Source: Methylobacter sp. S3L5C
GTDB lineage: Bacteria > Pseudomonadota > Gammaproteobacteria > Methylococcales > Methylomonadaceae
DNA: 64,000 nt
Direction: 5' to 3'
Assembly: GCF_022788635.1 (NCBI RefSeq)
Contig: NZ_CP076024.1
Span: forward strand, 2,728,001-2,792,000
Below, one piece after another: positions 11,080 to 19,291 of this stretch. The translations under genes were made by a program, and so were the position numbers. The notes under the pieces were generated by a model. That model was not told the origin of the DNA. It was given only the letters and a program-made list of their open reading frames with translations, and did not search any database. Each line of letters starts with the position of its first letter. Positions within the stretch are counted from its first letter, which is position 1.

Positions 11080-11180
11080 CTCGGCAATTGCTCCTGCATT
11101 GCTCTACCTCCTGCATAATCCACAGGGATGTGGTGAATGCAGATATTGCAGGAGCAAATATCTGTCCATGCAGTCGTTCG
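11080..11180. repeat. Dispersed repeat (CTCGGCAATTG...GCAGTCGT type), long variant
   Basis: It starts with CTCGGCAATTGCTCCTGCAT and ends with CATGCAGTCGTTCG. Relatives are at 31465-31514 (50 bases), inside cbiE at 44856-44906 (51 bases), and a tail fragment at about 6489-6508 between atpE and atpF. This copy carries about 50 extra bases in the middle and contains its own inverted repeat (ATTGCTCCTGCA ... TGCAGGAGCAA). Confidence 0.7.
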
Positions 11181-11191
11181 TGGTGATATTT

Positions 11192-12088
11192 TTAAAGTTT
11201 TTCGGGGTAACTGCTGTATTTAAAGCCCAGCGCTGCTTCCCAGTCATGCAGCATTGATAAAGAGACATTATTGGCAATTTCACTGGCGGTGAGTCCCGGA
11301 CTCAATTCATCGGCGGGTTCTTCAGTTAAAATATTTGCAGAAACCAACTCAATTCCGGCTTTGTGGGCGTCAATGATTTCCTTGTGCCCGTCCTGAATAT
11401 AGATAAAGCCGTTGTAAACAAAAACATTTACAGGTTGATTTGCTTGAGCTTCGTTATTGTTGGGTGCATCACCAATAAACTCTTTTATAGCATGTGTTGG
11501 TAATAATTTTCTGGGAGCTATCCACAGCGATGAATAAAAACCTTGTCTTAACCAGTCATCAAAACAAGCCTTTATTTTTTTTGCAATGGCTTCAGGAGAG
11601 GTATAAGAAGTATCAATGATCAGGTTGTAATTAGCGTACTTTCTAAAATTGATGTTATATAGCTGGTTAAATCGTTGGTCTTCAATTGTCTGGCGCTTCA
11701 GGTTATTTTCAAGCGTTATTTCCAGTGAAGGATTATTTTCGTCATTGCGTGACGCATTAAATACCCGTTCGGCACCGACAACTGCATCAACCGATAAAAA
11801 AACCTTAAAGGCAGTCGGGATAAAGTGCCAGGCCAGTCTGGAATCGAGGATTAAGTGATCTTTGGTTTTGCCGGTTTCAATGACATAAGAATCGATTTCA
11901 TCATCAATACTACGGTCTGTTTGTGATATTTTATTCAGCTCCAGGGTGGTTACCCCACGTCTTTTTGCAATGGCGCGCTGGATGGTTCCAGTGCCGATGA
12001 TGTCATAGTCAGTTAGCTGTTTTAGTGCCGTTGCCACAGAGGATTTTCCACTGCCAATATCACCTGACATCACAATAATCTTTTTCAT
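11192..12088 (-). CDS. Cytidylate-kinase-like nucleotide kinase with C-terminal extension
   Basis: A 298-residue protein whose first ~190 residues form a P-loop kinase: Walker A GDIGSGKSS at 9-17, then LILDSRLAWHFIP and VFLSVDAVVGAERVF as in the (d)CMP-kinase-like family often labelled cytidylate kinase family or AAA protein. The remaining ~100 residues (VNVFVYNGFIYIQDGHKEIIDA) resemble a ParB-like substrate-recognition fold, an unusual addition. The substrate is unknown. It has no operon partner, with 170 bases to the gene upstream. The family assignment rests on the P-loop and flanking pattern only. Confidence 0.6.
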   Translation of the reverse strand: MKKIIVMSGDIGSGKSSVATALKQLTDYDIIGTGTIQRAIAKRRGVTTLELNKISQTDRSIDDEIDSYVIETGKTKDHLILDSRLAWHFIPTAFKVFLSVDAVVGAERVFNASRNDENNPSLEITLENNLKRQTIEDQRFNQLYNINFRKYANYNLIIDTSYTSPEAIAKKIKACFDDWLRQGFYSSLWIAPRKLLPTHAIKEFIGDAPNNNEAQANQPVNVFVYNGFIYIQDGHKEIIDAHKAGIELVSANILTEEPADELSPGLTASEIANNVSLSMLHDWEAALGFKYSSYPEKL

Positions 12089-12259
12089 ACCGAGTTAACC
12101 TTTCGAGAATCGCCATCCGTGAGCGACTTTAAAAAAGCGCATATGGTAGCATTAATATGTACGTTAATGTGCAGCCAAGTAGAGTAATCAGCAGGAAAGC
12201 AGTCTGTACGCTGATAATTAGCGCTATTTATAACAAATCTGAGCAGTTTAATTATCCGG

Positions 12260-13837
12260 TTACTTGGTAAACCGGCAAGCGGGTGCTCCCGGAATGGGCG
12301 GTATAATCGCCCAGACATAAGGTAAAGCTTTGCCTCGTGGTGGATGCCCCCAGTTAAGTGAAAATTCTCCTTTTATTGTCGTTTGACTGAATAATACGGC
12401 ATAAGCCTCTGGAATCGTTGCTGTTTTAAGCATCAAGACAAAAGCACCGCAAGCGGCTACGTCATGTGTGTTAACCCAGGGAGATTCTTCAGGGATATTG
12501 TCAATCAATAAAGTAGGTTCCGGGCGTACATGCAGCAACACATTACCACCGGTCCAATAATCCGATATTACAATTGTTAACGGTTGTTTTTGTTGCTCAT
12601 GCCAAATTTCAGTGACTTTATTTGCCAAGGCTTCGCTGGGGAAGTTTAATCTCGCGGCACTACCAACCCAGGTTGGGTAGATGACAGCTGCCAGGAAGAA
12701 AAAAATCAGAATTAAAGCTTGTGTTAGCCATGTCAATCGACTGGCAAAAATTAATAATTGATCTTCATCAAAGCGATGAAAAAAGTATTTTGTTATTAAT
12801 ATGCCCGCAGGAAGAAAAAATGCGCTAACCCAGTTGCTGTTTAATGGCCCACCAGTTAATACCGGCATCATCATGGCCAAAATCAGTGGTGTTAATAATA
12901 CAGTCAGTAAAAAGCCTAGGTCATGATCATCTTCAGGCAATTTGGATGATTTGGTTGTCATGATTTTAATAACGCCTTTCTTGCTTAAGTACCAAACCCC
13001 AAATAGCATGGGTAACATGAAACTTAAGCGAATTATTTGGCTGCCAAGAAATCCGGTGAGAATGCTTAGTCTGTTTTCTGATACCGTCAACTTATCATGA
13101 AGGTAGGTAAACGGCAGCCAGTTGTTCTCGGCAAGCCAGACAACATGAGGCGAGATGACCACCACGAACACACTGCTACTGATTAGCAAGCCACGAAGTA
13201 CAAGAGAGTCAGTCCATAGTCGTTGCCAGATACTATAGATAAAAAAACTGGCCAGTACCAAGACGATGCTATATTTGGTGACCATTGCCAAGCCGCAAAC
13301 AAGACCCAACAATAGCCAATTTGAGATGCGGGCAGGATTTTTGAGCGCACTATAAAAATAATATAATGCGGCCGCTGTAAACGGTAAGGAAACGGTGTTG
13401 TGGTTAAATGCAAATGCCCTGAAATTATGGTAAGCAATTAATGACGTAATCAGTACCGCAGTGATTGCCATTTTTTCTGACAACATTTGTTTGGCGAGCA
13501 GCCAAACATAAACCAGTCCTATTACACTGCAACTTTGGGCAGCCAGGGCTGTGAGCCCCATGGACGGTCCGCCGAACAGAATATTTAAGGCATGCAGTAA
13601 AGCAGATGGCAGCGGCGGGTGCTTATGGTATCCCCATTGCCAGCTTTGCGACCACACTACTTGCTCAATATTATCCAGTTCTGGAGCTAACGGCAGTAAT
13701 ATGGCAAGCAGGGTCCAGGAAATTAAGTAAATGGCAAAAAAAGCGAATAAGTCACGCTTATCTTTATTGCTTGTTATAAAGGAAAAATTATTCCTGATTA
13801 GCCTAAGCAGATCGTCCATGATGGTTTGATTTTTCAC
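12260..13837 (-). CDS. Glycosyltransferase family 39 (ArnT/PMT-like) membrane protein
   Basis: A 525-residue integral membrane protein with about ten to twelve helices. The N-terminal loop contains LAPELDNIEQVVWSQSWQWG and HPPLPSALLHALN, the acidic/HPP pattern of GT39 enzymes, which transfer a sugar from a polyprenyl phosphate donor to lipid or protein on the outer face of the inner membrane. The C-terminus is a small periplasmic part. The start could be GTG at 13837 or ATG at 13819; neither has a clear ribosome site. The GT2, YdjC and GtrA genes upstream on the same strand suggest one envelope-modification cassette, with GT2 making the donor. Confidence 0.8.
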   Translation of the reverse strand: MKNQTIMDDLLRLIRNNFSFITSNKDKRDLFAFFAIYLISWTLLAILLPLAPELDNIEQVVWSQSWQWGYHKHPPLPSALLHALNILFGGPSMGLTALAAQSCSVIGLVYVWLLAKQMLSEKMAITAVLITSLIAYHNFRAFAFNHNTVSLPFTAAALYYFYSALKNPARISNWLLLGLVCGLAMVTKYSIVLVLASFFIYSIWQRLWTDSLVLRGLLISSSVFVVVISPHVVWLAENNWLPFTYLHDKLTVSENRLSILTGFLGSQIIRLSFMLPMLFGVWYLSKKGVIKIMTTKSSKLPEDDHDLGFLLTVLLTPLILAMMMPVLTGGPLNSNWVSAFFLPAGILITKYFFHRFDEDQLLIFASRLTWLTQALILIFFFLAAVIYPTWVGSAARLNFPSEALANKVTEIWHEQQKQPLTIVISDYWTGGNVLLHVRPEPTLLIDNIPEESPWVNTHDVAACGAFVLMLKTATIPEAYAVLFSQTTIKGEFSLNWGHPPRGKALPYVWAIIPPIPGAPACRFTK

Positions 13838-13942
13838 GTTATGTCAGTCAGGTTATGTAAAATAATTATTTTTTTTAATTATAGCGTATATCATAAAATA
13901 ACCTGTTAGAAATGAGGGTTCAATGTAGACAGGCAATGTTGG

Positions 13943-14917
13943 TTATAGTGATTTCTTGGTAGCGATTCCTACACGGGCTTTGATCAGGTAATGCGGCCTG
14001 GCCTTAACTTCTTCATAAATTTTGGCGATATATTCACCAATAATCCCTAAGCTGATCATAATGAAGCTACCAATCAATAACAGGCAAATAATAATTGTAG
14101 CGAAGCCTGAAACGGCTTGACCGTTTATTAAAGAAATTATGGTATCGCCAGCGACGAAAAATCCCAGTATCAAGGTTACAAATCCCAAAAAAGTCACAAT
14201 TCTTAATGGTAACGACGTGAAAGAGGTCAGTGCTGTAATTGATAATTCCAATAGCGACCAGAAAGACCATTTGCTTTCATCGCCCTGGCGACTGGCGACG
14301 TCGAAATAAATATAAGCTTCTGAAAAACCCAACCAACTGGTCAGGCCACGAAAAAATCGCTCCCTTTCAGGAAGTCTGTGAACAATAATCTCGACGATTT
14401 CTTTATCTAACAATTTGAAGTCGGAAGAGTTCTTTACATTAATGCCACCGAGACTTGAGATCAGTTGGTTGATACAATGAGCGGCGGTTTTTTTTACCAA
14501 AGAATCTTCTTTGCGACTGCGTTTAACGGCATGAACAATTTGAGCGCCTGATCGCCACTTATTGATCATTTCAGGAATAAAATCGGGTGGATGTTGTAGG
14601 TCGGCATCCAGAATGATAACGGCCTCACCCTTTGCATACTCAAGTCCCGCAAGCATTGCCGCTTCCTTGCCAAAATTGCGGCTTAGGGCAATACCTTTAA
14701 TTCTGGGTTCAGCTTCGGAAAGTTGGCATATCTTCTGATAGGTTTGATCTTTACTACCGTCATCAATAATGATTATTTCCCAGGCACTTTCACAGGCGTT
14801 TAAAATATCAGCAATTCTTTTTATAGCTTCTGTTATGCCCTGGCTTTCATTGTAAGCAGGAATAACGGCGCTGATTATTGGGTTTTCTTGGGTGTTTAAA
14901 TTCATGGTGCTAATCAT
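13943..14917 (-). CDS. Glycosyltransferase family 2, polyprenyl-phosphate sugar transferase (GtrB/DPMS-like)
   Basis: A 324-residue enzyme: a GT-A catalytic domain (1-~220) with VIPAYNES, the nucleotide-binding IIIDDGSKD and the metal-binding DADLQHPP, followed by two membrane helices (about 230-310). This is the layout of GtrB/DPM1/ArnC enzymes, which load glucose, mannose or aminoarabinose from a nucleotide sugar onto undecaprenyl phosphate. A GtrA flippase gene lies three genes upstream and a GT39 acceptor transferase next downstream, so the three can form a complete lipid-linked sugar pathway. One base separates its start from the stop of the YdjC gene. Confidence 0.87.
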   Translation of the reverse strand: MISTMNLNTQENPIISAVIPAYNESQGITEAIKRIADILNACESAWEIIIIDDGSKDQTYQKICQLSEAEPRIKGIALSRNFGKEAAMLAGLEYAKGEAVIILDADLQHPPDFIPEMINKWRSGAQIVHAVKRSRKEDSLVKKTAAHCINQLISSLGGINVKNSSDFKLLDKEIVEIIVHRLPERERFFRGLTSWLGFSEAYIYFDVASRQGDESKWSFWSLLELSITALTSFTSLPLRIVTFLGFVTLILGFFVAGDTIISLINGQAVSGFATIIICLLLIGSFIMISLGIIGEYIAKIYEEVKARPHYLIKARVGIATKKSL

Positions 14918-14918
14918 T

Positions 14919-15749
14919 TTACTGTTGATAATAGCTCAAACGGATGCCAAATTTTTCATACAAGGCGTGAACTTCTTGGCTTTGTAACAGTGCCAGTTCA
15001 CCATCCCAATCATGGTAAGACATAAGCTTTGGATCTGAAATTTCACCAGCGTTAAATCGCCCTGGATGACACATCAGTTCATAGTGTTGTCCCGGTTTAA
15101 GTTTTGAAAAAATCTTTTCCAAATAGTTAAAATCGAGCTTTCCACTTTGGCTTAGGCCTAAAAATACTGGTGAGTTTACTTTAAGCTTGGGTTTATTGAT
15201 GGTTTGCATCGCTTGCATCAGGGTATTGCGAACCAGTGCTGAAATACCAAAAGGCCTAAGCCACTCGGCTTGAGTAAGCCGCACATGAGGTATTGCATAT
15301 TTGTAAGCTAATTCTAACATCAATGGAAACAAAATCGGCAACATGTGAATGTGCTCATGGGAATTTAAAAATTGTAATTTTTGTCCCTGGCAAGCTTCAA
15401 TCTGCGCAGACCATTCACTGCGAACATCCTGAACGCTGATTTTACCGGTTAAAAGCATCCCGGTCATGGAATAAGCATTTGGAAAGCAGCCCTTCCAATG
15501 CGCCAGTTTGTCGGCCATGACAGCGGTTAATGGCTGCCTGAAAGTCAAGTTTAGATGTACGCCAAAATCCAGAGCTGTAACAGAATTGAGCCATTCCAGC
15601 TGCATTTTTAAATTGGGGCTGTTTGCCATAATACCGGTCGCGGTAACGGCTCCGGAACTGACGGCTTCAAGTATGCCTTTACTAATGCAGGGGTAGTAAC
15701 CATAGTCATCAGCATTGATGATTAAATGGATTGGTTGTCGGACAGTCAT
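14919..15749 (-). CDS. YdjC/ChbG/HpnK-family carbohydrate deacetylase
   Basis: A 276-residue YdjC-fold protein. The metal site begins with INADDYGYYPCISKGI, and later includes DFGVHLNLT, FLNSHEHIHMLP and the terminal ELMCHPGRF, giving the Asp and His ligands of the family. Members remove acetyl groups from N-acetyl sugars (ChbG) or, as HpnK, act next to hopanoid biosynthesis genes. Neighbouring lipid glycosyltransferases favour an envelope-lipid role, but no other hopanoid gene is here, so HpnK is a possibility only. The start overlaps the preceding small ORF by ATGA. Confidence 0.82.
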   Translation of the reverse strand: MTVRQPIHLIINADDYGYYPCISKGILEAVSSGAVTATGIMANSPNLKMQLEWLNSVTALDFGVHLNLTFRQPLTAVMADKLAHWKGCFPNAYSMTGMLLTGKISVQDVRSEWSAQIEACQGQKLQFLNSHEHIHMLPILFPLMLELAYKYAIPHVRLTQAEWLRPFGISALVRNTLMQAMQTINKPKLKVNSPVFLGLSQSGKLDFNYLEKIFSKLKPGQHYELMCHPGRFNAGEISDPKLMSYHDWDGELALLQSQEVHALYEKFGIRLSYYQQ

Positions 15750-15994
15750 TTTATGGCAATACTTTGAGCGTGGATGAGCGAAAATGTACCCTGGTTGTTA
15801 AGTAATTCAAGGCGTAATTTGACAGTCTCGGGTAAATTATTGACAACATTATTTTTTGAATACCTAAAATCTTGATTTGAATGAGTCAAATTATTTTGCA
15901 ATAAGGTGATTACAGATAATGGCAAGGCTTTTCCTTTTTTTATAACGTTGATCGAAATACGGCTTTTCCATGAAATAAAATAAGTAATCATCAT
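15746..15994 (-). CDS. Small hypothetical protein coupled to the YdjC gene
   Basis: An 82-residue ORF, with no family I recognise, between gtrA-like (30 bases upstream) and the YdjC gene (4-base ATGA overlap). The overlap and placement inside a tight operon argue that it is translated. It is basic and has no clear signal peptide or membrane helix. It could be a short regulatory or structural protein, or the truncated remnant of a longer gene. Confidence 0.4.
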   Translation of the reverse strand: MMITYFISWKSRISINVIKKGKALPLSVITLLQNNLTHSNQDFRYSKNNVVNNLPETVKLRLELLNNQGTFSLIHAQSIAIK

Positions 15995-16018
15995 GATTTA
16001 AAAGTTGCTGACAGGTTG

Positions 16019-16588
16019 TTACTGCTGGCTTGTGTAGCCTAAAAAATCCATGACAGGAAATTGATTCGTAATCAATAATCCTATAATTAACAAGGTTATA
16101 GATAATGCCAAGGCGGCTCGATACTTGATTTTATTAAGCCAATTAAAAGGGCGTAAACCAAAGCCGGCAACGGTTTTTTGGTGCATTAATGGACGCTTTT
16201 TAGCGCTCGTATTTTTAGAATTACCGATTTGAAAGGTCCACAAACTGTTGGCCAAAAAATTCCAGATTAGAACCACTCCTGTGGTCAAAATTTGTGCATA
16301 AAGATAATAAAAATGGGGCGTTAACAAAGCCATCAAGACGATGTTTAAACAGAAGCCAAGTGAGGCGATTAACGTAAACTTGGGTAAGGTTTGTTTATGT
16401 GGTTGCCGGCTTTTAAACGTTAATGAATAGTTTAAAATATAGTTGATAATCAGCCCTGCAAAAGCGCCATAACCTGATCCCCAAATCGGATTAACCTTCC
16501 AGAATTCAACCACGGCATAAAGAATGGAGTAATGTGCCAGAGTCCCGATAGCCCCTACCAGCGCAAAGCTCATAAATTTAATGATCAT
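16019..16588 (-). CDS. GtrA-family membrane protein
   Basis: A 189-residue protein whose first ~125 residues are a GtrA domain of four membrane helices (FALVGAIGTLAHYSILYAV; GAFAGLIINYILNYSLTF; and two more ending WNFLANSLWTF). GtrA proteins are proposed to flip polyprenyl-linked sugars across the inner membrane. A further helix near 160-180 is an extension beyond the usual ~130 aa. It is the first gene of the five-gene minus-strand glycosylation group, supplying the flippase for the GT2 and GT39 enzymes downstream. Confidence 0.82.
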   Translation of the reverse strand: MIIKFMSFALVGAIGTLAHYSILYAVVEFWKVNPIWGSGYGAFAGLIINYILNYSLTFKSRQPHKQTLPKFTLIASLGFCLNIVLMALLTPHFYYLYAQILTTGVVLIWNFLANSLWTFQIGNSKNTSAKKRPLMHQKTVAGFGLRPFNWLNKIKYRAALALSITLLIIGLLITNQFPVMDFLGYTSQQ

Positions 16589-16631
16589 GTGAGTTGTCTG
16601 TCAGTGGTTGTTTTTTTATAAGGGGTAGCAC

Positions 16632-17474
16632 TTATTCGCCGACCAGGGTTTCTATTCGGTACTTGCCGGCACCCTCAATACCTAAAGTATTAGCCAGCCA
16701 CGGTAGTGTCTGTTGCATTTCAGGGACTAAGGTCCATGGCGGATTAACAACAATCATACCGCTGGCAGTCATGCCGTGTTCGTGCGTATCGGTTTTTATG
16801 CCCAGTTCAAATAACTGTACGTTTTTTAAGCCGCTGGATTTTATGGCTTTTTCCAGTTGTTGATTACGACTGCGATCGACTACCGGATACCAGAGCGCGT
16901 AAGTACCTGTTGCAAAACGTTTATGCATTTGTATCAAGGTCTCAACGACTTGATCATAATCACTTTTTATTTCATAAGAGGGATCAATAAGCACCAAGCC
17001 CCGATGTTCTTTAGGCGGTAATAAACCGATGGAATTTTTTAAACCATCGGCATGAAATACTTTAATGCGCCGGTCTTTGTTGACTCCAGCGGTTAGTAAC
17101 TGTATTTCTGTTGAATGCAGTTCATACAAAAACAGGCTGTCTTTATTACGCAAAAATTGTTTAATAATTAAAGGCGAGCCGGGATAACGGCTTAAGGTCT
17201 CTGTTTTATTAAATTCTTTGATAACATTGACATAATGAGCAACACTGTCAGGCAGGTCAGTACGCTGCCACAACCGGGTTATGCCGTTTTCAAATTCCTT
17301 GTTTTTTAACGCAAACTCTGAGTCCAGTGCATAATCTCCAGGACCTGCATGCGTATCAATACAACTGAAAGGTTTTTCTTTTTTACCCAGATACTCAAGA
17401 ATGTTTATTAAAATAAGGTGCTTTAAAACATCAGCAAAATTACCTGCGTGAAAGGAGTGTCGATAACTGAGCAT
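16632..17474 (-). CDS. rlmJ: 23S rRNA (adenine-2030-N6)-methyltransferase
   Basis: A 280-residue RlmJ (YhiR), which methylates A2030 of 23S rRNA using S-adenosylmethionine. The start MLSYRHSFHAGNFADVLKH is nearly universal in the family, followed by the SAM site DTHAGPGDY and the catalytic motif LIDPSYE (the DPPY-type loop), then ALWYPVVDR. Length is the usual ~280. The ATG at 17474 is the only plausible start. Confidence 0.95.
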   Translation of the reverse strand: MLSYRHSFHAGNFADVLKHLILINILEYLGKKEKPFSCIDTHAGPGDYALDSEFALKNKEFENGITRLWQRTDLPDSVAHYVNVIKEFNKTETLSRYPGSPLIIKQFLRNKDSLFLYELHSTEIQLLTAGVNKDRRIKVFHADGLKNSIGLLPPKEHRGLVLIDPSYEIKSDYDQVVETLIQMHKRFATGTYALWYPVVDRSRNQQLEKAIKSSGLKNVQLFELGIKTDTHEHGMTASGMIVVNPPWTLVPEMQQTLPWLANTLGIEGAGKYRIETLVGE

Positions 17475-17514
17475 TAAAAAAAGCCTTGGGGTAGTGTAAT
17501 GTGCGGGTAGTCAA

Positions 17515-18306
17515 CTATATTTTGTCGTATATTGTCATGCCGATTTCAACAGCGATTAACCAAATAATAATCCATTCCAATATGGATGAATGTCTATGCT
17601 TTTGCTCATCTGCTAACATTTCAAACAGTTCATGGATAGTTTCCAGCTTTTTCGATAACACCTGTGTGCGCGGTGCTATTTCCAGATATTTTGCAGTGAT
17701 ACTGTAAAATGCTTCATATTCCGGATATTCCCAAAAAAAATCAGGCGTATCCAGTAAGTCATAATTTAAAATAATATCACTTTTGGTTAAAAATAATTGC
17801 CCACGTATTTTTGCTATGTTGTGACGGCTTAACTTAATGCGACCATTTTCAGCTAATGACTTGGGAATGTAGTTGGTATTGATGATTGTTGTTATGGCAT
17901 TGGTTTCAAAAGAGGCCAATTTAATCGATTGCGCCATGCCTTGAGATAAGGCAAATATCAAAATGGGATCCGAAGACTCAATTTCAATATGGTCTTCAAT
18001 AATGCGTGTGCCGGGGCAATTAAGAGCGAAAGTGAAATGATCTTCTTCTATGACGCTTAGCGGATTTTCTGCATGATTTAATAATAGCTGATGCAGTTTA
18101 ACCTGCTGTTCTGCGCTGACATTCCAGTGTACAACAGCGCCATAATCGAAGACTACTGACCAGGAGTGGTTGTCTTCAATCAGTAATGCGCCTTTAATGA
18201 TTCTTATCAGAGTCGAATCTGATAGCAGTTTCGCTAATTCATTAATATCCAAACGCAATGCCAGGCAATAGACGGCACATTTTTTAATGGGGTTATTTGC
18301 AGACAT
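17515..18306 (-). CDS. RMD1/YagE (DUF155) family protein
   Basis: A 263-residue protein of the RMD1/YagE family, related to yeast RMD1 and mitochondrial MRX10. Visible features are the N-terminal CAVYCLALRLDINELA, the central VVFDYGAVVHWNV and a C-terminal membrane helix (ILEWIIIWLIAVEIGMTIY) that anchors it in the inner membrane. Function in bacteria is unknown. It lies 40 bases upstream of rlmJ on the same strand and may share its transcript. Confidence 0.8.
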   Translation of the reverse strand: MSANNPIKKCAVYCLALRLDINELAKLLSDSTLIRIIKGALLIEDNHSWSVVFDYGAVVHWNVSAEQQVKLHQLLLNHAENPLSVIEEDHFTFALNCPGTRIIEDHIEIESSDPILIFALSQGMAQSIKLASFETNAITTIINTNYIPKSLAENGRIKLSRHNIAKIRGQLFLTKSDIILNYDLLDTPDFFWEYPEYEAFYSITAKYLEIAPRTQVLSKKLETIHELFEMLADEQKHRHSSILEWIIIWLIAVEIGMTIYDKI

Positions 18307-18423
18307 AAAAATTAAGTTAAGTCATTATTAATTAATGAAGAAAATCTTGGTCGAGTAACCAACCAGTATTAAATTAACCAAGGTACTTTTCATGATTACT
18401 TGTTAAGGGGATAGAGAAATTAT

Positions 18424-18849
18424 TTATTTATCAGCTATGGTTAATAACCAGCCATCTTCAGCTTCACAATGGCTTGATTTAGCATCGATTTTGATATTAA
18501 TTCGCGCTACAGTGTTAAACAGGGTATTCGGTATTTTTCCTTTAATTAGATAATAAGGTTCTTTTAATTCAGCGGTAACTTCAACAGGAATATTCTTTAC
18601 CGTGACATGAATTTGATTCGGCCTGTCAACATTGAAAGCCAAAAAAGAAAACTCTCCTTCAGGTGCGACAGTTGCCAACTGTGGCGGTAAAAATTTACCC
18701 ACACGAGCTTTCTCACAAGAACTTCCACCACTTCCCCCCCCGCTTTTGTTACCGCCACCGTGGCCGCTATGATGTTCTGAGGCAATTGTTGTGACACTAT
18801 TTAAAACAGAAATAATAAAAAATATAGTTAGTAATTTTGGTTTGTTCAT
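18424..18849 (-). CDS. Small secreted protein, unknown function
   Basis: A 141-residue protein with a clear signal peptide (MNKPKLLTIFFIISVLNSVTTIAS), then a His/Gly/Ser-rich linker (HHSGHGGGNKSGGGSGGSS) and a ~90-residue domain with two Cys about 80 residues apart that could form a disulfide in the periplasm. No family recognised. The ribosome site GAGGGATAAC lies just upstream. It stands alone with long gaps on both sides. Confidence 0.6.
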   Translation of the reverse strand: MNKPKLLTIFFIISVLNSVTTIASEHHSGHGGGNKSGGGSGGSSCEKARVGKFLPPQLATVAPEGEFSFLAFNVDRPNQIHVTVKNIPVEVTAELKEPYYLIKGKIPNTLFNTVARINIKIDAKSSHCEAEDGWLLTIADK

Positions 18850-19291
18850 TGGGTTATCCCTCTGTTTTTATTATGTGGCACATGCCATGTGCTGTTGATA
18901 TAGACCAAACGGCTATTATTTATCTTCAGAAAAATGTTAATAATATTGATAAACGATACTTCCATGGCTATATAAATGCAAATCGATGGCTTATAGAAAG
19001 TGTAGAGATCAATAAATTATCTTGGGAGTCTTTTATTAATCTGCAATGCCAGCAATAAACAGTCATATATATAGCAGTTAACAAGAAAAACCCTATTAAT
19101 GTAAAATGTATCGATAACAAAGACTGACTTTACAATAATCCTACACTACACCGGTTATGAAGAAAAAACAGAAAAATTCTGTGTCGGTCGGTGAGTGTTA
19201 AAAGGCTTTATTAATTACTTGGCCAACTGCCATTACTTCAACTCTGGAAAAGTATAAAGTCTTATAAAAGGGCTTTATTGGACTATTAAAC
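18850..19291. other. Non-coding gap
   Basis: About 440 bases between divergent genes. Short ORFs here have no family signs or ribosome sites. It should hold the promoters for both neighbours, but I see no convincing operator or hairpin. Confidence 0.4.

Noticed and set aside
12085-12318. 77-codon minus-strand ORF overlapping the GT39 end
   Set aside because: It shares its first part with the GT39 C-terminus in another frame and shows no conservation pattern.
18837-19058. Plus-strand 73-codon ORF after the secreted-protein gene
   Set aside because: No ribosome site, no family sign, and it overlaps the start of the minus-strand gene.
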